Positions 1-6,101 of a DNA stretch of 6,585 nt are shown in pieces (the stretch's first letter is position 1; every line of letters begins with the position of its first letter). Made by a program: the position numbers and the translations under genes. The stretch lies in the NCBI GenBank assembly GCA_021772365.1, contig JAJFMC010000311.1, positions 1 to 6,585 on the forward strand, written 5' to 3'. The notes beneath the pieces are model-generated. The model searched no databases and was not told the origin of the DNA. It worked only from the letters and a program-made list of their open reading frames with translations. The stretch is from Chlamydiota bacterium. GTDB lineage: Bacteria > Chlamydiota > Chlamydiia > Chlamydiales > Criblamydiaceae.

Positions 1-438
1 GATATGGATCAGCTGATTGACAACAGCGACAACATCTCCCTGAGAGTCTTTCCACTCGATCGTATGGACGCGTTCAACCCTTCCTTCTTCAGCAACGATC
101 CTCTTTATTTCACGGGTCTCTTCCTCGGTAATGCGAATCACAGCTGTGACAGTCTCGCGTCCAGGTTTGATAAAGCGTATCTCTGCAGACTTATCCCATA
201 CGATATAGTCCTTTCCAAGCAAATTAATTAGCAAAACCATTGGAATACCATCAATGGCACTGTAGAGCGTCCCTCCGTATAGGGTACCCACATAGTTACG
301 CGTACGCCAGTATAGCTTAAGCCTCACGTGTGTTTCCCTGAGGTCTGCGGAAATATAAGTAATCCACCCCCCTGTTGAACGAAAGGCCGGAAAAAAATTG
401 AATAACCACCGTTTCCAGCAGCTTGAAAAACTTTCCAT
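1..438 (-). CDS. DUF4442 family hot-dog-fold protein (thioesterase-like), C-terminus cut by window edge
   Basis: Reading the minus strand from 438 to 1 gives 146 uninterrupted codons with no stop before the window edge. The protein begins MESFSSCWKRWLFNFFPAFR and carries the segments NYVGTLYGGTLYSAID and DYIVWDKSAEIRF followed by KPGRETVTA, which I recognise as the core of DUF4442. That family is related to hot-dog thioesterases (PaaI/YiiD-like) and is usually about 150-160 residues long, so only a few C-terminal residues should be missing. The exact substrate is unknown; an acyl-CoA or acyl-ACP thioester is the family-level guess. Two ATG codons stand in tandem (441 and 438). The second is preferred because AAAGGA at 444-449 lies 5 bases from it but only 2 from the first. 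The gene is divergent from the large phosphatase gene and probably not functionally linked to it. Confidence 0.85.
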   Translation of the reverse strand, partial: MESFSSCWKRWLFNFFPAFRSTGGWITYISADLRETHVRLKLYWRTRNYVGTLYGGTLYSAIDGIPMVLLINLLGKDYIVWDKSAEIRFIKPGRETVTAVIRITEEETREIKRIVAEEGRVERVHTIEWKDSQGDVVAVVNQLIHI

Positions 439-443
439 CATGA

Positions 444-449
444 TCCTTT
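444..449 (-). promoter_or_regulatory. Ribosome binding site of the DUF4442 gene
   Basis: On the minus strand this reads AAAGGA. It sits 5 bases before the ATG at 438 and 2 bases before the ATG at 441, which favours the second of the two tandem start codons. Confidence 0.6.
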
Positions 450-524
450 GCAAAAAGCACTAGGCTATAATCCCTCCTATACCATTCCTCACCAATTATG
501 AGCTAGGCCCCAAAGAGCATGGTA

Positions 525-553
525 TTACAACATTCCCTAATCAAATGTTTTAT
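525..553 (+). promoter_or_regulatory. Possible weak sigma-70-like promoter for the large phosphatase gene
   Basis: TTACAA (525-530) and TTTTAT (548-553) are separated by 17 bases and lie about 36 bases before the start codon at 589. Each hexamer matches the consensus only partly (3/6 and 4/6), and the surrounding AT-rich sequence makes such matches easy to find. This is the best-spaced pair I saw upstream of the gene, not a confident call. Confidence 0.2.
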
Positions 554-720
554 GTCGTACGATTAATAACTAACAAAACAATAAGGTTATGTTTATATTA
601 TTGCATTTATTGAAACAACCTATTTATAATATTAACATTATGGAAAGTTGTATAACTAATATTTTAAAAGACAGTAAAACATCTAGATATATAGATAACA
701 ACTGTCAGTCTAATCTCAAA
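541..720. other. AT-rich block spanning the upstream region and first 44 codons of the phosphatase gene
   Basis: Counting by 60-base lines gives 13, 12 and 15 G/C bases at 541-600, 601-660 and 661-720, that is 20-25 % GC. The flanks are clearly higher: 26/60 at 481-540, 28/60 at 721-780 and 32/60 at 781-840. The block therefore covers the likely regulatory region and the extreme N-terminus of the encoded protein and ends abruptly at the codons for the LKKRWNA segment. It also contains an 8-base palindrome, TCGTACGA, at 555-562. The boundary could mark a regulatory/N-terminal module of separate origin, or simply promoter-like DNA extending into a poorly constrained N-terminus. Confidence 0.7.
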
Positions 721-3192
721 AAGAGATGGAATGCCGTCAACTTAACGTACGGTAGAAGGTACGGCTTTTGGTCGAAACTCGCCGGATTGCTGAGAAGAGT
801 ATTCAACATCGCACTCGCTTGCATCGGTTGCTCCGATTGGCAACGTGCAAATAGAGCGACGGTACAGGCATTGAAGGGGCGCATTTCCGGGATCCACCCC
901 AAGCTGAAAGGAAAAAAAACTGTAGAGCTTTCCCAAAAATTTAGCCGTGTGATCCTATATACCCTAGTTGAGGGAACAAAAATCTATTCTAAAAATCCAG
1001 AAAAACGCCTGAACAGATGGAATGCCTTGAAGGAAAAGTCTATCTATACGTGGATGGACAGGAATTTACCTTCCGAGCCAAAACCTAAAAAACCAGAGCC
1101 TAAGAAACCTGAAACCGTTATTCTCCAAAAATCATCTACTGCACCCATTGACGACCAACCGGAAATAAATATTGAGAGTGTTCCTCCGAAACAAGAAAAG
1201 CCTACTCCGGAAGACAAAAAACCGGAAATACCTCCGGTCTCTACACATGACGATAAACCTGAAACCAAACTAGGGTTTTCATCACCAAAGCTAAAGAGGT
1301 GGCAAGCCTACAGCCAACTCCCATCATTTAACCCCAACCCCGAGCCGTTACCCGACGAAAGGGAACTCGACCTTCGTGTTAATGACTTGATGACACCTTT
1401 TGATTACGATGATGGTTTTGATAGCGGTGAAGATTATACCGATTATTCAGTCGATGATATCGACGATACAGTCTTTGATGAAGAGTTTGCTGAATTACAA
1501 GAAGAAGAGCCTGCCCCTCTTCATCCGGGAGTACCGGAATCAACAGTTTATACGTTTAAATACGATAAAAAAGAATTTGGTACGCAAAGAGATCACACCT
1601 ACCAAGTGTTTAAGAATTTGGTGCCAATCGTAGAAAAAAGGGCACAACTTTTACGGGATGATTATCACTTTACAATGCCAAAAGATAACGATTCTGATCT
1701 CTACACTAGGGGTTATGACCTTCTACAAAAGGAAAATGAACTAAAACTGGAAGAGCTCAACAAATTCATGCTAGAAGCGAAGGCAAAAATCGGAGAAATT
1801 GGTGATGAAGAAACTCCATCACCACTCTATACTTCTCTGACACAAATGGTCGAAATCTTTTACCTTGAACGCATGTCGCTTCTTGCAAAAGACTATCAGC
1901 AAGGAATACACGTTCACCGAAAAGATTTCATCGATGCAAAAGCCGATCCTGAGCACTATAGGGGCTGGGTAGGATCGCAAGATACACGCGACATCCTATC
2001 TTTGGCGGACTTTAAACACAAAGATCTTGATGAAGCTGTTAGGGAGTATGAGTTTTTTGCGGACTTGCTAATGGCGGCACCATCAAATTTCCGTGACCAT
2101 ATTACAAAGGCCAACGGTGGTAGCGATCACCTTCTCCGGCTTGGCGTGGTGAGCTTCATGGCTAATGCCTACACAAACTTGAAAGAGTTGAAAGAAATGG
2201 CTGACGACGAACAGCTATTGGTAAGAAAAGTCAAAGCCCTAAATAAGTCATTGAAATCTGCCGATAAAACACAAAAAATTACGATCAGGTATGCATTGAA
2301 TCAGCTAAGATCACCACATGAGCTGCAACGTGCCATCAACGAGCGAAGGACCTATTTACAGCTACAGATGCTACAGCTCATTCACGAACAGTTGAAGAAT
2401 ACAGATGGGAAAATCGGTCCTACCTTTAACATGATGCACCTACTTCTACTCACTGAAAATAATAAGGCCATGGATCCAGATAATAACTGGTACAAACATG
2501 AAGGGAACTTCATGATGGATATGGCAGAAATATTCAACGAATTCGAGGGAGCAACGATTCTTTTCAAAACCGGAGCCGCAGCTCCCTATATTCGCGAAAT
2601 TGAAGGTGAGAAGCATTTGTATTTCCCCTACATAGACGGTGCCCCTGAAAAGACGACTTTACAGCCTGCATTTATAAATCTAGCCGTACAGCTAAGAGCC
2701 GGATACAAGAAAGAACTCAAGCAAAGAGCCATTTTTAGCCAATGGCTGGTCAAGGTGAAGAAATATTCTGGACAGCAGGGCGAAGATGCAGAGCTGAAGG
2801 GCCTCATCAGGCGCTTCGCAAATGGAGAATCTGACTACTCTCTAGGGAGAGATATTATCATCTACGCCCGAAATAAAGGGTTCAGGTGCTCCACAGGATG
2901 TATGAGTGCTAAAGATCGAACAGGTGTACTCTGTGATGAAAATGCCATCATCTTTACTTTAGAACAACACGACCTCGACAAAAAGTCACCACATCGAACG
3001 GAATGGGGCAAAGGGATGCTGAAAAGTGGACGTCCTGCCCTCGAAATAGCAAAGCAATGCGGTCAAGCTCAAAGAGAGCCCATCAAAGTAAACGGGTTAA
3101 AGGTCCTCTCACCAAACCTATGCTCTTTAACAGCAGGAACAAAAGGTAAGCTCAATCGTTTTTACGGGTACTTAAAAATGATTCCTGTTTAA
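589..3192 (+). CDS. Putative effector-like phosphoinositide phosphatase with a CX5R (KDRTG) active site
   Basis: The 867-residue product has a phosphatase signature near its C-terminus: CMSAKDRTG at residues 771-779, a CX5R P-loop with nucleophile Cys771 and Arg777. Among cysteine phosphatases the KDRTG form is characteristic of phosphoinositide phosphatases of the SopB/IpgD effector class (CKSGKDRTG) and eukaryotic INPP4 (CKSAKDRT). The segment at 811-821 (LKSGRPALEIA) resembles the conserved stretch after the SopB active site. Expected substrates are phosphoinositides or inositol phosphates; 4-phosphatase specificity is only a guess. Layout: a short hydrophobic segment at about 71-80; a Pro/Lys/Glu-rich linker at about 161-226; an acidic stretch at about 271-308; a predominantly helical, charged middle at about 340-650; and the catalytic region at about 650-867. 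No classical signal peptide is evident, consistent with, but not proof of, type III or IV secretion. The start at 589 has TAAGG unusually close (2 bases); ATG 640 is an alternative without a visible ribosome binding site. The transhydrogenase gene follows after 52 bases. Without its active site I would not have recognised this protein. Confidence 0.8.
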   Translation: MFILLHLLKQPIYNINIMESCITNILKDSKTSRYIDNNCQSNLKKRWNAVNLTYGRRYGFWSKLAGLLRRVFNIALACIGCSDWQRANRATVQALKGRISGIHPKLKGKKTVELSQKFSRVILYTLVEGTKIYSKNPEKRLNRWNALKEKSIYTWMDRNLPSEPKPKKPEPKKPETVILQKSSTAPIDDQPEINIESVPPKQEKPTPEDKKPEIPPVSTHDDKPETKLGFSSPKLKRWQAYSQLPSFNPNPEPLPDERELDLRVNDLMTPFDYDDGFDSGEDYTDYSVDDIDDTVFDEEFAELQEEEPAPLHPGVPESTVYTFKYDKKEFGTQRDHTYQVFKNLVPIVEKRAQLLRDDYHFTMPKDNDSDLYTRGYDLLQKENELKLEELNKFMLEAKAKIGEIGDEETPSPLYTSLTQMVEIFYLERMSLLAKDYQQGIHVHRKDFIDAKADPEHYRGWVGSQDTRDILSLADFKHKDLDEAVREYEFFADLLMAAPSNFRDHITKANGGSDHLLRLGVVSFMANAYTNLKELKEMADDEQLLVRKVKALNKSLKSADKTQKITIRYALNQLRSPHELQRAINERRTYLQLQMLQLIHEQLKNTDGKIGPTFNMMHLLLLTENNKAMDPDNNWYKHEGNFMMDMAEIFNEFEGATILFKTGAAAPYIREIEGEKHLYFPYIDGAPEKTTLQPAFINLAVQLRAGYKKELKQRAIFSQWLVKVKKYSGQQGEDAELKGLIRRFANGESDYSLGRDIIIYARNKGFRCSTGCMSAKDRTGVLCDENAIIFTLEQHDLDKKSPHRTEWGKGMLKSGRPALEIAKQCGQAQREPIKVNGLKVLSPNLCSLTAGTKGKLNRFYGYLKMIPV
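1084..1113 (+). repeat. Two tandem 15-base units encoding PKKPE, start of a Pro/Lys/Glu-rich linker
   Basis: Residues 166-170 and 171-175 both read PKKPE, encoded by similar but not identical 15-base units. The KPE motif recurs at residues 211-213 (KPEI) and 223-225 (KPET), so the linker appears to have grown from short degenerate repeats. Such segments are usually disordered spacers between domains. Confidence 0.7.
2899..2919 (+). other. CX5R phosphatase active-site loop of the large protein
   Basis: Codons TGT (2899-2901, Cys771) through CGA (2917-2919, Arg777) encode CMSAKDR, followed by Thr-Gly. In CX5R phosphatases the cysteine is the nucleophile and the arginine binds the phosphate; Lys and Asp inside the loop are typical of inositol-lipid phosphatases rather than protein phosphatases. 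A second cysteine, Cys767, lies four residues before the nucleophile. Confidence 0.85.
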
Positions 3193-3244
3193 AAGATTGG
3201 TCTAGGTGTTGGCAAATAATTCTGCCCCAGTTTAAAAGAGGGGT

Positions 3245-4657
3245 ATGGATAAGAAATATGACCTCATCGTTATTGGCACCGGCCCAGCAGGAGAGAAAGC
3301 TGCTGTAAAGGCGGCATATTTTGGATATAAAGTAGCCATTATAGACAAACAAAAGCCTTATGGCGGTGCTGCTGTTGTCACAGGCACCCTTCCCTCTAAT
3401 ACCCTAAAAGAAACAGCTTTATACTTTTCCGGCGCCTATGAGAAAGGGCTTTATGGTATAGAAAAGCACCTGGACCGTAAAACCTCTATTGCTGACTTCA
3501 TGTACCGAAAGAACTATGTCACCTGCAACGCTGCCTATGCCGTTGAAATCAACCTCATTTTGCATAAAATCGACTGCTATGATGGTCTTGCATCATTCAT
3601 TGACCCCCATACCCTAAAAATTAGCAGTTTAGAGGGGGGTCAAACAATCCAAGGTGAACACATTATCATCGCGACGGGATCTTATCCATGTCACCCTCAA
3701 GACATTGATTTTTCTCATGCACAGATCCATGATTCGGATACTATTTTAGATATCGACCATTTTCCCAAGTCATTGTGTATTGTAGGTGCAGGTGTTATTG
3801 GATGCGAGTACTCGACAATTTTTTCGACGATGGGTACTAAGGTTCACCTAGTTAACGATCACAGTCAGATATTGAATTTTATTGATTCTGAAATTACAGA
3901 GAAACTTGTCAATCAAATGCAACGTGGGGGTGTAAACATCCACTTCAGTACTACGGTCAAAAATGTAGAACCGGTCAACAAGAACAATTCTTTAAGGATC
4001 GAACTAGACAATGGTGAAGTTCTTGAAACAGATATATTTCTGTATGCGGCGGGTCGGAATGGTCAGATTAAAGCTTTGAATTGCGAGAAAATTGGACTAA
4101 ACACCGGTCCAAGAGAAACCATTGTTGTGGATGAGACCTACCGCACAAATATCTCTAATATTTATGCAGTTGGGGATGTGATTGGCTTCCCTACCCTTGC
4201 AAGTACAAGTATGGATCAGGGCAGAGTCGCTGTTGCTCATATCTTCAAAACAGAAGATCTCAATAACTTATCAACCCTTTTTCCTTTAGGAATTTATACC
4301 ATCCCCGAAGTTTCAACAGCAGGAATTACCGAAGAAGAAGCGAAGAAACAAAAGATACGATATGGTATCGGAAGGGCTCGCTATAAAGATATACTTAGGG
4401 GGAAAATTCTTGGTGTGGGTGATGACAGCTTTTTGAAGCTAGTATTTGAGATGGAAACTAAACGCATTATTGGTGTACATATCATAGGTCCACTAGCCAC
4501 AGAAATTGTCCACTTTGGACTCCTCCTCGTCCAAGATAATAAACTGTTGTCCGATATTTTAAGGACAGTGTTCAATTACCCTACGCTTCATGAGCTTTAC
4601 AAATACGCTGCTTATGATGGCCTTAGTAATTTGAAAGGACATAAAATCAAGCTATAG
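3245..4657 (+). CDS. sthA: Soluble pyridine nucleotide transhydrogenase (Si-specific NAD(P)+ transhydrogenase)
   Basis: This 470-residue flavoprotein transfers hydride between NADPH and NAD+ in the cytoplasm, balancing the two pools. It has the two-dinucleotide-domain plan of the dihydrolipoamide dehydrogenase family: FAD motif GTGPAG at residues 11-16, the IIATGS segment at 141-146, NAD(P) motif GAGVIG at 181-186, the second FAD contact YAVGDVIG at 307-314, and a C-terminal dimerisation domain. Features pointing to SthA rather than a disulfide reductase are the HPQDIDFSHAQIHDSDTIL segment, LGIYTIPEVS at 348-357, and FNYPT at 443-447, where reductases have a catalytic His before the Pro. The usual GGxCxxxGCIPSK motif is GGAAVVTGTLPSN at 40-52: both cysteine positions are lost (Ala43, Thr48) and the Lys is Asn52. 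E. coli SthA keeps the first cysteine. Length matches the family (about 465). The start is supported by GAGG at 3238-3241, close to the ATG. It may share a transcript with the phosphatase gene 52 bases upstream. Confidence 0.9.
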   Translation: MDKKYDLIVIGTGPAGEKAAVKAAYFGYKVAIIDKQKPYGGAAVVTGTLPSNTLKETALYFSGAYEKGLYGIEKHLDRKTSIADFMYRKNYVTCNAAYAVEINLILHKIDCYDGLASFIDPHTLKISSLEGGQTIQGEHIIIATGSYPCHPQDIDFSHAQIHDSDTILDIDHFPKSLCIVGAGVIGCEYSTIFSTMGTKVHLVNDHSQILNFIDSEITEKLVNQMQRGGVNIHFSTTVKNVEPVNKNNSLRIELDNGEVLETDIFLYAAGRNGQIKALNCEKIGLNTGPRETIVVDETYRTNISNIYAVGDVIGFPTLASTSMDQGRVAVAHIFKTEDLNNLSTLFPLGIYTIPEVSTAGITEEEAKKQKIRYGIGRARYKDILRGKILGVGDDSFLKLVFEMETKRIIGVHIIGPLATEIVHFGLLLVQDNKLLSDILRTVFNYPTLHELYKYAAYDGLSNLKGHKIKL

Positions 4658-4735
4658 GTCATGTTTTCTCTCACACTGTACCCAATAGAGCCCCATATTT
4701 ACGTAAAAATCCATATTTCATTCATGATTAACCTG
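4658..4735. other. Gap between convergent genes; no clear intrinsic terminator
   Basis: These 78 bases separate the stop codons of the transhydrogenase (plus) and Nudix (minus) genes. I see no GC-rich stem followed by a T-run on either strand. The region holds a perfect 10-base palindrome TTTACGTAAA (4698-4707) and two copies of CCATATTT (4693-4700 and 4711-4718), both too short to assign a role. Confidence 0.5.
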
Positions 4736-5440
4736 CTAACTATCGTCTTGAGAATTACCCAGAAAGTATCTTGTTATAGGAACGTATTCCTTTCGATGAG
4801 CTTGGAAGTGTTCGTGTAATGAATCGTCATCCAACCAAAGGAGCTCTGAATATTCTTTCGACTCTTTGGCTGTTAACCGCGCAACCCTTTCTTGAAGCTG
4901 TATATGAGCAAATATTTCAACGAGGCCCTCTTTGTTATCACGAACAAGCAAGAAGGGAGTAATCGCTTCGATATATTCAACAGATATACCCGCTTCCTCT
5001 TCGAGCTCTTGTCGGTACTGCAAATGAAGGTCGACTTCCCTACAAACGAGCGCCTGTGGATCTAAACTTCCTGCCGGAACAAATTCAAATAAACCACGAA
5101 ACAATGTCACTGTATCAGAACGCCTTCCTATAAGCGTTTTTCCCTCACATTTTGTAAGGCCGGTAACGCCAACAGGAACAAGTTGCAATTCTGTCCTTAA
5201 TTCACGATCAACTGCACTCGCATAGAAGTATTTATACTCTAAAAACTGCCCATATAGGGTCTGTTGTTCATAGTACTCGTAACTGAAAAACTGTCCATTA
5301 AACAGATATGTGTAATTCTCTACAGCTTCATCCCATATACGATTGACTTCGGCAGTGACCTCTTGCGAAAATACTCTATCCGACTGCTGAGCAATAACTT
5401 TGAAGTCATCCGTTAAGGGAGATTCATCAAATACCGCCAT
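4736..5440 (-). CDS. Divergent Nudix-type hydrolase, last gene of the NeuB operon
   Basis: The 234-residue product matches the Nudix fold from about residue 87 on: a beta-strand/loop segment with LIGRRSDTV (103-111), then GLFEFVPAGSLD (116-127), which resembles the usual GlweFPGGkve lead-in, and the second half of the Nudix box as QELEEEAGI (144-152), with Glu145, Glu148 and Glu149 as expected metal ligands. The box is atypical: its leading Arg is Gln144, and Gly124 is separated from the REXXEE half by about seven extra residues. Nudix enzymes cleave nucleoside diphosphates linked to another group; the substrate here is unknown, though a nucleotide or nucleotide-sugar is plausible given the adjacent NeuB and HAD genes. 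The first 85 residues are Tyr/Phe-rich and belong to no domain I recognise. The ATG at 5440 overlaps the end of the HAD gene by 14 bases and has a well-placed GAGGA, so the two are very likely translationally coupled. Confidence 0.75.
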   Translation of the reverse strand: MAVFDESPLTDDFKVIAQQSDRVFSQEVTAEVNRIWDEAVENYTYLFNGQFFSYEYYEQQTLYGQFLEYKYFYASAVDRELRTELQLVPVGVTGLTKCEGKTLIGRRSDTVTLFRGLFEFVPAGSLDPQALVCREVDLHLQYRQELEEEAGISVEYIEAITPFLLVRDNKEGLVEIFAHIQLQERVARLTAKESKEYSELLWLDDDSLHEHFQAHRKEYVPITRYFLGNSQDDS

Positions 5441-6098
5441 GTGTTTCCTCGCACATTTTCATCACCTCATGCCAATCCCCTATGTGAGCGACGAGTGGAT
5501 GTTGCTCCAATATTGAAGGTAAAGGGGTGTTGAAAATATGAATCGTAAAGATGCCTGCATTTACGCCTGCCTGAACACCGTTAGGCGAATCTTCGATAAC
5601 AACGGTATCACCTGCTTCACACGATACTTCCTCTAGTGCTTTGAAGTATATGTCTGGAGAGGGTTTTCCCTTCCCCTGACCTGGTGTCACAATAGTATCG
5701 AAAAGTTCATTAATCCCTTGTGCCTGCAAAAATTTCTTTGCTAACTGTTCAGTTGCAGAGGTCACAAGAGCGACTTTTATTCCTTTATTTTTTGCATACG
5801 AAAGAAAATCCACCACACCATCGAATATCCTCAATTTATTGGTATAGACACTTTCCAAAGCCTGATGGTATTGTCCGGTGAGGCCTTCAACACTCAAGTC
5901 AATGCCATAGCGATCGCGCAATATCGCGACAACTTCAGGCATCGAAGGTCCAACAAGCTCCTGGAATTCCTCCTGAGAGCCTTCTACACCCATCCGACGC
6001 ATGAAATCGAGATAGATCTGTAAGAGAACGGGGTGGCTGTCGACAATAGTGCCATCCATATCAATAAAAACTGCTGTTTTGTTAGCTAAATCAATCAT
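5427..6098 (-). CDS. HAD-superfamily phosphatase (beta-phosphoglucomutase/phosphoglycolate phosphatase-like)
   Basis: This 223-residue protein has all four HAD motifs: DMDGT at residues 13-17 with nucleophile Asp13 and acid/base Asp15; LVTSAT at 111-116 with Thr113; Lys145 in KPSPDIY; and IEDSPNG at 168-174 with the metal-binding Glu169/Asp170. A helical cap lies between motifs I and II (about 20-90), placing it in subfamily I, which includes beta-phosphoglucomutase-like sugar-phosphate phosphatases and N-acetylneuraminate-9-phosphatase. Length is normal for the group. It starts 3 bases after the stop of the NeuB-family gene and overlaps the Nudix gene by 14 bases. From context it may dephosphorylate a nonulosonic acid 9-phosphate or its sugar-phosphate precursor; that is inference, because HAD sequence alone does not give the substrate. 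GGAAG and AGGG just upstream may serve as a weak ribosome binding site; coupling to the preceding gene is likely. Confidence 0.88.
   Translation of the reverse strand: MIDLANKTAVFIDMDGTIVDSHPVLLQIYLDFMRRMGVEGSQEEFQELVGPSMPEVVAILRDRYGIDLSVEGLTGQYHQALESVYTNKLRIFDGVVDFLSYAKNKGIKVALVTSATEQLAKKFLQAQGINELFDTIVTPGQGKGKPSPDIYFKALEEVSCEAGDTVVIEDSPNGVQAGVNAGIFTIHIFNTPLPSILEQHPLVAHIGDWHEVMKMCEETHGGI
5446..5450 (-). promoter_or_regulatory. Ribosome binding site of the Nudix gene, inside the HAD gene
   Basis: The minus strand reads GAGGA here, 5 bases before the ATG at 5440. It lies within the last codons of the HAD gene and confirms the overlapping start. Confidence 0.7.
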
Positions 6099-6101
6099 AC
6101 C

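Noticed and set aside
4..231. A 75-codon plus-strand open frame at the left edge
   Set aside because: It lies opposite the DUF4442 gene, whose minus-strand frame has clear family motifs across the same bases; the plus-strand product resembles nothing and is a shadow.
466..471. A perfect TATAAT on the plus strand upstream of the phosphatase gene
   Set aside because: No acceptable -35 element lies 16-18 bases upstream (the nearest TTGCAA leaves only a 12-base spacer), and it sits next to the DUF4442 start, over 110 bases from the gene it would serve.
705..936. Two overlapping minus-strand open frames of about 65 codons inside the phosphatase gene
   Set aside because: Both lie antisense to the high-GC part of a long continuous plus-strand frame, lack a plausible ribosome binding site and have no recognisable domains.
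1400..1633. A 77-codon plus-strand frame within the acidic region of the phosphatase gene
   Set aside because: It is the +1 reading of Asp/Glu codon runs (GAT/GAC giving Met/Ile/Thr-rich sequence) and has the bias expected of a frame shadow.
3209..3237. TTGGCA - 17 bases - TTAAAA as a promoter for the transhydrogenase gene
   Set aside because: The -10 hexamer matches only 3 of 6 positions and the start site would fall at or inside the start codon region; co-transcription with the upstream gene is equally likely.
3245..4657. Dihydrolipoamide dehydrogenase or another disulfide reductase
   Set aside because: Both active-site cysteines and the C-terminal catalytic His are absent, while the DFSHAQIHDSDTIL-type and FNYPT segments match soluble transhydrogenase.
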